A stretch of DNA of 64,000 nt from Kitasatospora cineracea. GTDB taxonomy: Bacteria > Actinomycetota > Actinomycetes > Streptomycetales > Streptomycetaceae. Below the pieces are notes generated by a model. The model did not search any database, was not told where the DNA came from, and saw nothing but the letters and a program-made list of their open reading frames with translations. The DNA is taken from contig NZ_RJVJ01000001.1 in NCBI RefSeq assembly GCF_003751605.1, positions 1,364,001 through 1,428,000 on the forward strand, written 5' to 3'. A program made the translations under genes and the position numbers. This document shows positions 19,891-29,235 of the stretch, piece by piece (the first letter of the stretch is position 1; every line of letters begins with the position of its first letter).

Positions 19891-21275
19891 CAGCGGGTGC
19901 CTCCGGCGCCGCCGCCGCTGCGGGAGCCGCCGGTCCCGCCGCCGAAGCCGCCCGTGCCGCCGCCGAAGCCGCCGGCGCCGCCGTTCAGGCCGGGGAACTG
20001 GCCGGACGGGAAGCCGTTGCCGGTGCCCGCGGTGGTGGAGGTCAGCTCGACCTTCTCGCCCTCGGTCAGGCCGTCGGTGACCTGCACGGTGCTGTCGCCC
20101 TCGATGCCGACGGCGACCTGCACCCGCTCGGTGGAGCCGTCGTCGTGCACCACGGTGGCGGTGCGGGTGCTGCCGGTGCCCTGGAGGGCCGAGGTGGGCA
20201 CCGAGAGGGCGTTCTCGGCGGAGCCGGTGGTCACCGAGATGGTGGCGCTCAGGCCGGTGCGCAGGGCGGAGGTGTCGCCGCCGATCTGCAGCGTCGCGCC
20301 GTACTGCACGGCGCCGTTGGTGGAGCTGGAGGGCAGCGAGGAGACCGACAGCACGGTGGCGTCCAGCCTGGTGTCGGACTGCGCGTTCAGGGTGACGGTC
20401 GCGCTCTGGCCCTTCTTCAGCTTGAGCGAGTCCAGCTCGGAGAAGTTCGCGGTGACCTCCATCCCGGCCGGGTTGGTCAGCACGATGAAACCGGTCGGGG
20501 TGCTGCTCGAACTGCCGCTGCCGGTGCCGGTCTTGGTGCCGGACGAGCCGGAGGAGCTGCCGCCGGAGGAGGACGAGCCGGCGGATCCGGTGCCGGAGAC
20601 GGTCTCGCCGACCTTGCCGGTGACCGAGGCGACGGTGCCGTCGGTGGTGGCGGTGAGCGTGGTGCCGGCCAGCGCGTCCTTGGCGTTGGCGAGCGTCGCC
20701 TCGGCGTTGTCGACCTGCTGCTGGGCGGAGGCCACCTGGGCCTGGTCGACCTTGACGGTGGTCGTGGTGGTCGGCTGCGGGGTGCTCTGGGCGCCCGCGC
20801 CGCTGCTGCTGCCGCTGCCGCCGCTGCGGCCGGAGTTCGAGGAGCCGGAGCCGACCGTGCCGGGCACCGTGGTGGTGACCGTCTCGCCCGCCTCGGCCTT
20901 GGTCAGGTTGGCCTCGGCCGTGTTGAGCGCGGCCTGCGCCTGGTCGACCTGCTGCTGGGTGGCGGCGGTGTCGACGGTGGCGAGCACCTGGCCCTTCTTC
21001 ACCGCGTCGCCGACCGCGACCTTCACCGCGGTGAGCCGGCCGCCGGTGGTGAAGTCCTGCGCGGCGTCGGACGGCGAGAACAGCGTGCCCGATCCGGACA
21101 CGGTGGCCTGGACCGTCCCCTTGGCGACCGTGGCGGTCCTGACCTTGGAACTGGTGGCGGCCTTGCTGGTGCCGCTGTCCAGCGTGGTGTACGCCAGCGC
21201 GGCCCCGCCGAGCAGGGCCACGCCGAGCGCGGAGTTGACGAGGACGGCCCCACGCCGTCGCGGAAGCACCTTCAT
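19890..21275 (-). CDS. HlyD/MacA-like adaptor subunit
   Basis: 461 aa. An N-terminal signal anchor is followed by a split lipoyl/barrel-sandwich domain: TVAKGTVQATVSGSGTL and GGRLTAVKVAVGDAVKKGQVLATVD on one side, GTTLTATTDGTVASVTGKVGETV on the other. Two helical arms between them (TQQQVDQAQAALNTAEANLTK and VDQAQVASAQQQVDNAEATL) would form the hairpin. A Gly-rich C-terminal tail ends the protein. First gene of the operon. In a Gram-positive it would bridge substrate to the MacB-like permease without an outer-membrane partner. Confidence 0.9.
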   Translation of the reverse strand: MKVLPRRRGAVLVNSALGVALLGGAALAYTTLDSGTSKAATSSKVRTATVAKGTVQATVSGSGTLFSPSDAAQDFTTGGRLTAVKVAVGDAVKKGQVLATVDTAATQQQVDQAQAALNTAEANLTKAEAGETVTTTVPGTVGSGSSNSGRSGGSGSSSGAGAQSTPQPTTTTTVKVDQAQVASAQQQVDNAEATLANAKDALAGTTLTATTDGTVASVTGKVGETVSGTGSAGSSSSGGSSSGSSGTKTGTGSGSSSSTPTGFIVLTNPAGMEVTANFSELDSLKLKKGQSATVTLNAQSDTRLDATVLSVSSLPSSSTNGAVQYGATLQIGGDTSALRTGLSATISVTTGSAENALSVPTSALQGTGSTRTATVVHDDGSTERVQVAVGIEGDSTVQVTDGLTEGEKVELTSTTAGTGNGFPSGQFPGLNGGAGGFGGGTGGFGGGTGGSRSGGGAGGTR

Positions 21276-21576
21276 GGCGCAGAAGCATCGCCGGGCGCTC
21301 TTGCTCCGCTCTGTGCGGATCCTGGACGCCCGCTGGGACCAGCGATCCGGACAAATCCCCGCGCACCGGCCGCCCCCGGACCGGCCCCCTACCGGCCGAC
21401 CACCAGCCCTTGACCCTGCTCCCAGAAACCTCCCAGCGAAGTCCCGTCACCGCTTCACCCGGAGCCCGTCGCCGACCACCGCCCGAGCACGACCGAAGGC
21501 CCTGGCCGGCCCGGTCCGTTGCGCCCCCGCCGGGGGCGGGCGACCGCGCCGCCCGCCCCCGGCACCCGACGGCGCC
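21276..21576. other. Intergenic: adaptor-operon promoter region and hisC 3' end
   Basis: About 300 bp between two minus-strand genes. It contains the hisC terminator hairpin (21529-21563). The remainder upstream of the adaptor start presumably holds the operon promoter, but I see no convincing operator or -10/-35 pair and no coding potential. Confidence 0.5.
21529..21563 (-). terminator. Terminator hairpin after hisC-like gene
   Basis: 14-bp perfect stem (21529-21542 with 21550-21563), 7-nt loop, 13 nt beyond the aminotransferase stop on the minus strand. Confidence 0.8.
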
Positions 21577-22653
21577 TCAGAGCTCCTTGCGGAACGCCTC
21601 CGCGGCGGCCAGGAACAGGTCGTTGCCCCGGACCTCGCCGATCGAGACCCGGACGCCCTCGCCGGCGAACGGGCGGACCACCACGCCGGCCTCGGCGCAG
21701 GCGGCGGCGAAGTCCAGGGTGCGCTCGCCCAGGCGCAGCCAGACGAAGTTGGCCTCGGAGTCGACGACCGTCCAGCCCTGGGCGCGCAGGGCGGCGGTGA
21801 CCCGGGTGCGTTCGGCGACCAGGGCCTCGACCCGCTCCAGCAGGGCCTGTTCGGCGCGCAGCGAGGCGACCGCGGCGTCCTGGGCGAGCTGGCTGACGCC
21901 GAACGGGACGGCGGTCTTGCGCAGCGCGTCGGCGACCGGCTCGTGGGCGATCGCGAAGCCGACCCGCAGGCCGGCCAGGCCGTACGCCTTGGAGAAGGTG
22001 CGCAGCACGCAGACGTTGGGGCGGTCGCGGTAGAGCTCGATGCCGTCGGGGACGTCGGCGTCGCGGATGAACTCGCGGTACGCCTCGTCCAGCACGACCA
22101 GGACGTGCGCGGGGACGGCGTCCAGGAAGCGGACCAGTTCCTCGCGGTGCAGGGCCGCGCCGGTCGGGTTGTTGGGGTTGCAGACGAAGATCAGCCGGGT
22201 GCGGTCGGTGATCGCGGCGAGCATCGCGTCGAGGTCGTGGGCCTCGTCGGCGGTCAGCGGGACGGGCACGGGGGTGGCGCCGGCGACCTGGGTGATGATC
22301 GGGTACGCCTCGAAGGAGCGCCAGGCGAAGATCACCTCCTCGCCGGGGCCGGCCGCGGAGAGCACCAGGGACTGCGCGACGCCGACCGAGCCGGTGCCGG
22401 TGGCGACGTGCTCGGCGGGGACGCCGAAGCGGGCGGCGAGTTCGGCGGTCAGGCCGCTGACCGCCATGTCGGGGTAGCGGTTGAAGGCGCCCGCGGCGGC
22501 GATCGCGGCTTCCAGCACGCCGGGCAGCGGCGGGTAGGGGTTCTCGTTGGAGGAGAGCTTGAAGGCGTCGGCTCCGGCGGGCTTGCCCGGCTTGTAGCTG
22601 GGGATGCCGTCCAGGCTGGGCCGCAGGCGGGGGCCGTGTTCGCGCTGAACCAC
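21577..22653 (-). CDS. hisC: Histidinol-phosphate / aromatic aminotransferase (HisC family)
   Basis: 358 aa PLP fold type [14 protein letters not shown] at the N-terminus, [29 protein letters not shown], the PLP lysine in [18 protein letters not shown], and [10 protein letters not shown] toward the end are HisC/Pat hallmarks. GTG 22653 is preceded by GGAGAA. It is not in a his operon here. Streptomycetes carry extra HisC-like enzymes, some acting on phenylalanine/phenylpyruvate, so substrate choice between histidinol-phosphate and aromatic amino acids is open. Confidence 0.9.
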   Translation of the reverse strand: MVQREHGPRLRPSLDGIPSYKPGKPAGADAFKLSSNENPYPPLPGVLEAAIAAAGAFNRYPDMAVSGLTAELAARFGVPAEHVATGTGSVGVAQSLVLSAAGPGEEVIFAWRSFEAYPIITQVAGATPVPVPLTADEAHDLDAMLAAITDRTRLIFVCNPNNPTGAALHREELVRFLDAVPAHVLVVLDEAYREFIRDADVPDGIELYRDRPNVCVLRTFSKAYGLAGLRVGFAIAHEPVADALRKTAVPFGVSQLAQDAAVASLRAEQALLERVEALVAERTRVTAALRAQGWTVVDSEANFVWLRLGERTLDFAAACAEAGVVVRPFAGEGVRVSIGEVRGNDLFLAAAEAFRKEL

Positions 22654-22940
22654 GGGGTTCTCCGTTTCTCGTTACTCGGCGGTGGCGCCGTTCCGCCCCC
22701 GGTCGGGTGCCGTGAACGATACCGACCGCCCTCACCCGTGCGGGTGAGATGCTCGTCCGGGTTACGGGTGCAGTTCGGCCATTCTGCCGGGTTCCTTTGG
22801 CACATGTCAGAGGTATCGGGGCCGGAAAACGGCGGGGTTCGAAGGGGGGCCGCCGGAGCCGTTCATGGAGAAACGTATCTCCGACGTCCTGTAGCGAACC
22901 GGTCACGGACCGCCGCCGTGCGCCATACGATCGGTCCGCC

Positions 22941-24098
22941 ATGACAGCAGCAGCCAACCAGAACGGTCGACGGGCCACCGCGTCCCGGCGCCTGGAGCGG
23001 GCCGGCATCCGGGACGTCGCGGCGGCCGCCGGCGTGTCCATCACCACCGTCTCGGACGCCCTGAACGGCAAGGGCCGGCTCCCCGACGAGACCCGCAGCC
23101 GGGTCCGCGAGGTCGCCGAGCGCCTCGGCTACCGGCCGTCCGCGGCCGCCCGCACCCTGCGCACCGGGCGGTCCGGCCTGATCGGACTGACCGTCACCAC
23201 GTACGGCGAAGAGCCGTTCACCTTCACCGAGTTCGCCTACTTCGCCGAGATGGCCCGGGCCGCCACCAGTGCCGCGCTGGGCCGCGGCTACGCCCTGGTG
23301 GTGCTGCCCGCCTCCTCCCGGCACGACGTGTGGAGCAACATCGCGCTCGACGGCACGGTGGTGATCGACCCGCCCGACCAGGACCCGCTGGTCACCGAGC
23401 TGTACCGGTCCGGGGTGCCGGTGGTCTCCGACGGGAAACCGGGCAACTGCCCGGTCACCGCCTGGGTCGACAACGACCACGAGGCCGCCGTGCTGGGCAT
23501 CCTGGAGCACCTGAGCGAGGCCGGCGCCCGCCGGATCGGCCTGCTCACCGGCACCTCCACCGACACCTACACCCGGCTCTCCACCGAGGCGTACCTGGCC
23601 TGGTGCGACCGGGTCGGCCAGGAGCCGGTCTACGAGGCGTACCCGGCGCACGACCCGGCCGCCGGGGCGGTGGCCGCCGACCGGCTGCTGGCCCGCCCGG
23701 ACCGCCCGGACGCGGTCTACGGCCTGTTCGACCCGAACGGCACCGACCTGCTGGCCGCCGCCCGCCGGTACGGGCTGCGGGTGCCGGACGACCTGCTGCT
23801 GGTGTGCTGCAGCGAGTCCGACGTGTACGCCAACACCGAACCGCCCATCACCACGCTGTCGCTGAAACCCCGTCGGATCGGCACCACCGTGGTCAACCTG
23901 CTGATCGACGCGATCGAGGGGGTCGACGCCGGCACCGGCACCGCCCCCGGCCGGCTCTTCCCGCCGCGCTACCGCACGGCCGGCACCGGCCCGCCGCCCG
24001 GCACCCTGATGCCCACCGAGCTGATCGTCCGGGCCTCCTCGCAGCGCCGCAGCCCGCGCACCACCGTCAGCCCGCCCCGGCCGCCCGGCGAGGTGTAG
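22941..24098 (+). CDS. LacI-family transcriptional regulator
   Basis: 385 aa from ATG 22941. HTH and hinge: IRDVAAAAGVSITTVSDALNGKGRLPDETRSRV and ERLGYRPSAAARTLRTGR (each only partly quoted for pattern). A periplasmic-binding-protein-like effector domain follows, with EHLSEAGARRIGLLTG, AVYGLFDPNGTDLLAAA and ITTLSLKPRRIGTTVVNLLIDAI. The C-terminus carries an extra Pro/Arg-rich tail. The target is not evident; it is divergent from hisC, separated by ~290 bp, and no sugar operon is nearby. Confidence 0.92.
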   Translation: MTAAANQNGRRATASRRLERAGIRDVAAAAGVSITTVSDALNGKGRLPDETRSRVREVAERLGYRPSAAARTLRTGRSGLIGLTVTTYGEEPFTFTEFAYFAEMARAATSAALGRGYALVVLPASSRHDVWSNIALDGTVVIDPPDQDPLVTELYRSGVPVVSDGKPGNCPVTAWVDNDHEAAVLGILEHLSEAGARRIGLLTGTSTDTYTRLSTEAYLAWCDRVGQEPVYEAYPAHDPAAGAVAADRLLARPDRPDAVYGLFDPNGTDLLAAARRYGLRVPDDLLLVCCSESDVYANTEPPITTLSLKPRRIGTTVVNLLIDAIEGVDAGTGTAPGRLFPPRYRTAGTGPPPGTLMPTELIVRASSQRRSPRTTVSPPRPPGEV

Positions 24099-24172
24099 CC
24101 GCCCCGCCCGCCGCCGGCCCGCCCCACCACTGGTCGAGACCACCGCGAAACGGTGCAGACCGGACGGTGCGG

Positions 24173-24193
24173 CGGCCCGCGCGGGGCGGGCCG
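24173..24193 (+). terminator. Hairpin after the LacI-type gene
   Basis: CGGCCCGC (24173-24180) pairs with GCGGGCCG (24186-24193), 5-nt loop, 75 nt after the stop codon. Confidence 0.5.
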
Positions 24194-24251
24194 GGCGGTG
24201 CGGCGGAAATCGGATACCGACCAGGTGAGGACGACGGGAGACTGCGCTTCC

Positions 24252-24257
24252 TATGAT
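24252..24257 (+). promoter_or_regulatory. -10 element predicting a leaderless mRNA for the metallophosphatase
   Basis: TATGAT lies 6 nt upstream of ATG 24264, placing the expected transcription start at the A of the start codon. No Shine-Dalgarno sequence is visible. The -35 region is weak. Confidence 0.5.
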
Positions 24258-24263
24258 GGGCGA

Positions 24264-25412
24264 ATGACACCCGAGGACCTCTTCCGCGAACCCGAGCACC
24301 CGCACTCGGGTCCCCGCCCCCGCCAGGACCTCGACGTGCTCCCGCAAGGCTCCTACTTCGAACCGGCCGCACCCGTCGGCTACCCGTACGAGGAGACCCA
24401 CAGCACCTTCGGCGGCGCCCGCTACCTGGAACAGCACTGGGCCCCCGCAAGCCAGTTCGGCACCGGGGCGGCCCCCGTCCCCGGGCACTACGCGCCCACC
24501 GGGCAGGCCCCGCACGAGGACCCGCCGACCATCGAGCTCGGCCCGCCGATCGAGACCCAGCCGGTCGAGGTGCACTTCCCGTACCCGCAGCCCGAGCCCG
24601 GCGAGGGCCCCGGCCCGCTGTTCGTCATCGGCGACGTGCACGGCTACCTCGACGAACTGCTCGCCGCCCTCCACCAGCAGGGCCTGATCGACACCGACGG
24701 CCACTGGTCGGCCGGCCGCTCCCGGGTCTGGTTCCTCGGCGACTTCACCGACCGCGGCCCCGACGGCATCGGCGTGATCGACCTGGTCATGCAGCTCGCC
24801 GCCGAGGCCGCCGCGGCCGGCGGCTACTGCCGCGCCCTGATGGGCAACCACGAACTGCTCTTCCTCGGCGCCTCCCGCTACGGCGACGAGGCCGTCCAGT
24901 CCACCGCCGGCACCGCCTCCTTCCTCGCCGCCTGGCGGCTCAACGGCGGCCAGCAGCACGACCTGGAGCGCCTGCAGCCGCACCACATCAGCTGGCTGTC
25001 CCGGCTGCCCGCGATGGCCCTGGAGGACGGCCACCTGCTGCTGCACTCCGACACCACCGCGTACCTCGAGTACGGCGAGACCATCGCCGACGTCAACGAC
25101 GCCGTGCACGCCCTGCTCGCCGACGAGGGCATCGACGAGTGGTGGGACGCCTTCCGCAAGTTCACCAAGCGCTTCGCCTTCCGCGGCCAGGCCGGCACCA
25201 TGGCCGCCCAGGAACTGCTCGCCGTGTACGGCGGCTACCGGGTCGTCCACGGCCACAGCCCGATCCCGTACCTCACCGGCGACCAGCCCGAGGACGGCTC
25301 CCCGCCGCACGTCCCCGGCCCGTACATCTACGCCGACGAGCTGGCCATCGCCATGGACGGCGGCGTGACCATGGACGGCCGCCTGCTGGTCGCCCGGCTG
25401 CCGCTGAACTGA
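24264..25412 (+). CDS. Calcineurin-like metallophosphoesterase (PPP-type)
   Basis: 382 aa. An N-terminal ~110-residue Pro/Glu-rich region with no clear fold is followed by the phosphoesterase core: FVIGDVHGYLDELLAAL (GDxHG), FLGDFTDRGPDGIGVIDL (GDxxDRG), LMGNHELLFLG (GNHE), and YRVVHGHSPIPY (the metal-binding H-G-H). These are the dinuclear metal ligands of Ser/Thr protein phosphatases and related hydrolases. It could be a protein phosphatase or act on a small phosphoester. No operon partner. Confidence 0.92.
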   Translation: MTPEDLFREPEHPHSGPRPRQDLDVLPQGSYFEPAAPVGYPYEETHSTFGGARYLEQHWAPASQFGTGAAPVPGHYAPTGQAPHEDPPTIELGPPIETQPVEVHFPYPQPEPGEGPGPLFVIGDVHGYLDELLAALHQQGLIDTDGHWSAGRSRVWFLGDFTDRGPDGIGVIDLVMQLAAEAAAAGGYCRALMGNHELLFLGASRYGDEAVQSTAGTASFLAAWRLNGGQQHDLERLQPHHISWLSRLPAMALEDGHLLLHSDTTAYLEYGETIADVNDAVHALLADEGIDEWWDAFRKFTKRFAFRGQAGTMAAQELLAVYGGYRVVHGHSPIPYLTGDQPEDGSPPHVPGPYIYADELAIAMDGGVTMDGRLLVARLPLN

Positions 25413-25576
25413 CCCCCGCCGGAACACCCCCGCACTGAACAACCGAACGGCAACTGCACCGCGGCGCAAGGGAACTGAGCGCCCGGAAGTTCCGGAAAGA
25501 GACTGTCGGCCCGCTCCCGGCCGCCCCTACCATCGAGGCCACAGACCCTCCGTCGACCTCGCGGAACGGGGCACCC

Positions 25577-26440
25577 ATGAGCAACCCCCCGCGCCTGCTC
25601 GCCGAGGACCGCGCCGACTTCGCGCGCCTGCTCGGCGAAACACTGCGCGACACCGGCGTCCGACAGGCCCTCGCCGAACCCGGCGCCCACCTCACCGCCG
25701 AACAGCTCCACACCAAGGCGCTCGCCGACGCCGACACCGTGGCCGCACCGGCCGCCCCCGAGTACGCGCACTACCTGGCGCTGCGCACCGCGCTCGCCGA
25801 GCACCCGGGCAGTGCCCCGGCCGCCGGGGCCGGGCTGTTCCCCGTCCTCACCGTGCTCACCCCCGTCCTGGCCGGCGCCGCCGGACTCGTCCTGCTGCTG
25901 CTCGGCTGGCTGCTGCGGGCCGCCGCGCCCGACCTCGCGCTCGGCCGCTCCACCGTCACCGCCGGCGTGCTGGCGCTGGCCGTCGCCGCCGCCGCCCTGC
26001 TGGTCGGCGGCGCCGGACTCGTCCTCACCGCGCTGCGCGACGCCGCCACCACCCCCGGCCACGCCGACCCGCAGCAGCACGCCGACCTCGCCGAGGCCCG
26101 CGACGCCTGGCGCACCGCGCTGCGCGAACGCGCCCTGCTGCCCTGGCTGCACGCCAACCTGGCCGCCGCCCCCGCGGCCGCCCCGCTGCCGGCCGCCCGC
26201 ACCGCCCCGCCCGACCTGCACAGCCCCGGCTACAGCCGCGCCGCGTACTCCTCCCCCGGCTTCAGCAGCCCCGGCGCCGAGGGCCTGACCGACGGTCAGG
26301 GGAACTCCCGCCCGGCCGAGTTCACCGGCCCCGGCTACTCCTCCCCCGACTTCACCAGCCCCGGCCCCGAGGGCCTCACCGACGACCGGGGCCACCCCCG
26401 TCCCGAGGGCCCGGGCTTCACCGGCCCCAACGAGGTCTGA
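25577..26440 (+). CDS. Two-TM membrane protein with Pro/Gly/Ser repeat tail
   Basis: 287 aa, no family recognised. Residues 1-80 look soluble and helical. Two hydrophobic helices follow (FPVLTVLTPVLAGAAGLVLLL and GVLALAVAAAALLVGGAGLVL), a helical segment with QQHADLAEARDAWRTALRERA, then a C-terminal tail with repeated units of the type SPGY/F-SSP-GLTD (for example GYSSPDFTSPGPEGLTD, occurring twice in related form). Initiates at ATG 25577 and stands alone. Confidence 0.75.
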   Translation: MSNPPRLLAEDRADFARLLGETLRDTGVRQALAEPGAHLTAEQLHTKALADADTVAAPAAPEYAHYLALRTALAEHPGSAPAAGAGLFPVLTVLTPVLAGAAGLVLLLLGWLLRAAAPDLALGRSTVTAGVLALAVAAAALLVGGAGLVLTALRDAATTPGHADPQQHADLAEARDAWRTALRERALLPWLHANLAAAPAAAPLPAARTAPPDLHSPGYSRAAYSSPGFSSPGAEGLTDGQGNSRPAEFTGPGYSSPDFTSPGPEGLTDDRGHPRPEGPGFTGPNEV

Positions 26441-26702
26441 ACCCCGGGGCCGGAACACGCTCCGCCCCGGAGGCAGCGACGGCCGCCAGGGCGGAGCAGG
26501 CCGGCGCCGGAGCGGCCGGCCGCGGGCCCCGCCGGGGAGGCGTACGGGACTCACACCAGGCGGACATCCCGCACCCGCGCCCGGTCCGTCACCACCGCGC
26601 CACAGCCGACCGCACCGCATCCACCCGGTACTGTCCGGGAAGTTGACGTACCGTCGGGACACCGCCGAGGCCCGCCCGGACGGACGGCCGCCCCGGGGCC
26701 GC

Positions 26703-28100
26703 TCAGCGGCGCGGCCGCAGCGCCAGCGCCACCGGCACGCCCAGCGCGCACAGCACCGCGCAGCCCGCCCAGACCAGGGTGTACGCGGCGGCGGAGGGGA
26801 CGTCGGGCCGCAGCAGCAGGTGGTCCAGCACGGCGGCCGCGACCACGCCCGCCGCCGCGCCCGCCAGCGACTTCAGGGTGTTGTAGACGCCCGTCCCGAT
26901 GCCGGTCTGGTCGGCGGGCAGCCGCCGCATCAGCAGGGCCGGCAGCAGGCTCAGCCCCAGCCCGGCCCCGTACCCGGCCAGCGCGCCGCCCAGGGCGAAC
27001 TGCCAGGCCGCCGCGTGCCCGAGCGCGATCGTCCCGTAGCCCGCCGCGCACAGCGCGAACCCGGCCCCGAGCACCGCCGAGACGTCGTGGCGCCGGGTCA
27101 GCCGGTGCGCCGTCACCGCGCCCAGCGTCGCCGCCGCGGTCTGCGGCAGCACCAGCAGCCCCAGCACCAGCGGCACCGCGCCCAGCCCGTAGCCGGTCTC
27201 CGCGGGCTTCGCCGCCTCGAACGCCAGCGTCGGCCCCTGCGCCCCGTACAGCGCGCAGCCCAGCAGGAAGCTCAGCCCGAACACCGGCGCGGTGGCCCGG
27301 CGGGCCAGCAGCCGGACGTCCACCATCGGCTCGGCCGCCCGCAGTTCCTGCCGGACGAACAGCGCCAGCAGCAGCGCCCCCGCCGCCAGCAGCGGCAGCG
27401 TCACCGCGCCCGGCAGCACCCCGCTCGCGCCCAGGCCGGACAGCAGCAGGGTCAGGCCCAGCGAGAGCAGGACCGCGCCCGCCCAGTCGGTCCGGCCCGC
27501 CGCCCGGGTCTCCGACTCCGGGACCAGCCACCACACCACCGGCAGCGCCAGCACCGGCAGGACGGCCAGCGCCCACAGCAGCGGGCGGGTGGCCGCCGGG
27601 TCCGCGCCCAGGCCGCCGACCGCGAGCGCGCCCAGCGTGGAGCCCACCGTCAGCGCGCCGACCAGCAGCCCGACCGCCCGGCCGCCGCGCTCCTCGCCGA
27701 GGCGGTCGCGCAGCACGGCGAACTCCAGCGGCAGCCAGCACGCCAGGAACCCGGACAGCGCCCGCCCGGCCAGCAGCACCGGCAGGTCCGGGGCCAGCGC
27801 GGTGACCGCGAAGCCCAGCAGGGTCAGCAGCACGGTGGCCCGCAGCAGCCGGCGGTGCCCGTACAGGTCGCCCAGCCGGGAGGTCAGCGGCACCGCGACG
27901 CCCGACACCAGGAACTCGACGCCCAGCGCCAGGCTCAGGTCGGAGGCCCTCAGGTCCAGGTGCTCGCCGAGCCGGGGCAGCAGGATCGGGAACCCGCCCT
28001 GCAGCACCCCGCTGGCGAACTCCACCAGCGCCAGCAGCGGGACGGCGGAGGCGGCGGCGCGGGGGAGGCGGGACGGTCGGGGTTCGACGGCGACGGTCAT
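26703..28100 (-). CDS. MFS transporter (drug:proton antiporter type)
   Basis: 465 aa with about 12-14 hydrophobic helices. The family motif A region is SRLGDLYGHRRLLRATVLL between helices 2 and 3, and GRALSGFLACWLPLEF and LLPALLMRRLPADQTGIGTGVYNTLKSL also fit DHA-type exporters. ATG 28100 (MTVAVEPRPSR) is chosen because longer versions add unstructured residues. It is divergent from an Lrp/AsnC-type regulator with ~120 bp between, a classical regulator/exporter pair. Confidence 0.9.
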   Translation of the reverse strand: MTVAVEPRPSRLPRAAASAVPLLALVEFASGVLQGGFPILLPRLGEHLDLRASDLSLALGVEFLVSGVAVPLTSRLGDLYGHRRLLRATVLLTLLGFAVTALAPDLPVLLAGRALSGFLACWLPLEFAVLRDRLGEERGGRAVGLLVGALTVGSTLGALAVGGLGADPAATRPLLWALAVLPVLALPVVWWLVPESETRAAGRTDWAGAVLLSLGLTLLLSGLGASGVLPGAVTLPLLAAGALLLALFVRQELRAAEPMVDVRLLARRATAPVFGLSFLLGCALYGAQGPTLAFEAAKPAETGYGLGAVPLVLGLLVLPQTAAATLGAVTAHRLTRRHDVSAVLGAGFALCAAGYGTIALGHAAAWQFALGGALAGYGAGLGLSLLPALLMRRLPADQTGIGTGVYNTLKSLAGAAAGVVAAAVLDHLLLRPDVPSAAAYTLVWAGCAVLCALGVPVALALRPRR

Positions 28101-28221
28101 CGGCGGTTCCGTGGGGGTGCGGAGGGCGGTGGGGGTGGCGGCAAGGATGGCTAACCTGGAGGCCACCGCACCGCCCACGCACGAATCCGTTCCTGCGGCC
28201 GACCCCGCGCAAGGATCAGCC

Positions 28222-29217
28222 ATGATCGACGAACTCGACCTGGCGCTCGTCGACGCCCTCCGGGTCGACCCGCGCGCGCCCTGGTCCCGGCTGGCCGCCC
28301 CGCTGGGCGTCGACCCGGCCACCCTGTCCCGCCGCTGGGCCCGGCTCACCGCGAACGGCGACGCCTGGGTCACCTGCTACCCCTCCGCCGACCGGATCGG
28401 CCGCGGCCTCACCGCGCTGGTCCGGGTCGACTGCCCCGCCGACCGGGTCACCGGCGTCGCCGCGGCCCTGGCCCGGCACCCGCAGGCCGCCAGCATCGAA
28501 CTCGTCACCGGCGACGCCGACCTGCTGCTCACCGTCGCCGCCTACGACCACGCCGCCCTCACCGCCTACCTGCTGGACCGGCTCGGCACCGTCCCCGGCG
28601 TGCTGCGCACCCGCACCACGCTGGTCGAGCGCACCGTGGCCGAGGGCAGCCGGTTCAGCAACGGGGCGCTGGACGCCGAGCAGCGCCGCGCGATCGCCGC
28701 GCCCCCGCCCGGCACGGCCCGCCCGGTCGCCGACCGCCGGGTCGAGGAGGACCTCGCGCTGATCCGGGCGCTCGGCGCGGACGGCCGGATGCCCTACGCC
28801 GAACTCGCCGCCCGCACCGGCCTGCCCGCCACCACCGTCCGCCGCCGCCTCGCCGAACTGCGCGACTCCGGCCGGGCGGTGCTGCGCTGCGACGCCTCCC
28901 CGCGGGTCACCGGGCACCCGGTCGGCGCGATGCTCTGGCTCGACGTCCCGCCCGCCGCGCTGCCCGACACCGCCCGCCGCCTCACCGCCCTCCCGCAGAC
29001 CCGGATGTGCGCGGTCACCGTCGGCCCGGCGAACCTCGCCCTCTACCTGGTCGCCCCGCAACTGCCCGACCTGCGCCGGATCGAGCAGGACCTCGCCCAG
29101 CACCACCCGGCGATCCGGGTGCACGACCGCCACGTCACGCTGCGCACCCTCAAACTGGTCGGCCACCTGCTCACCCCGGACGGCCGCCGGACCGACTACG
29201 TCCCGATCGAGCCCTGA
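28222..29217 (+). CDS. Lrp/AsnC-family regulator with duplicated HTH-RAM units
   Basis: 331 aa, about twice the usual Lrp length. Unit 1: DELDLALVDALRVDPRAPWSRLAAPLGVDPATLSRR (partial) and a RAM-like region (ALVRVDCPADRVTGVAAALA). Unit 2: DLALIRALGADGRMPYAELAARTGLPATTVRRRL and a second RAM-like segment. Such tandem proteins bind amino acids or related effectors. Divergent arrangement with the MFS gene suggests it controls that exporter. Confidence 0.85.
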   Translation: MIDELDLALVDALRVDPRAPWSRLAAPLGVDPATLSRRWARLTANGDAWVTCYPSADRIGRGLTALVRVDCPADRVTGVAAALARHPQAASIELVTGDADLLLTVAAYDHAALTAYLLDRLGTVPGVLRTRTTLVERTVAEGSRFSNGALDAEQRRAIAAPPPGTARPVADRRVEEDLALIRALGADGRMPYAELAARTGLPATTVRRRLAELRDSGRAVLRCDASPRVTGHPVGAMLWLDVPPAALPDTARRLTALPQTRMCAVTVGPANLALYLVAPQLPDLRRIEQDLAQHHPAIRVHDRHVTLRTLKLVGHLLTPDGRRTDYVPIEP

Positions 29218-29235
29218 CCGCGCCCCGCCGGGGCC

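Noticed and set aside
19890..21275. RND-type efflux system
   Set aside because: The adaptor is coupled to an ABC ATPase and a MacB-like permease; no RND pump is encoded.
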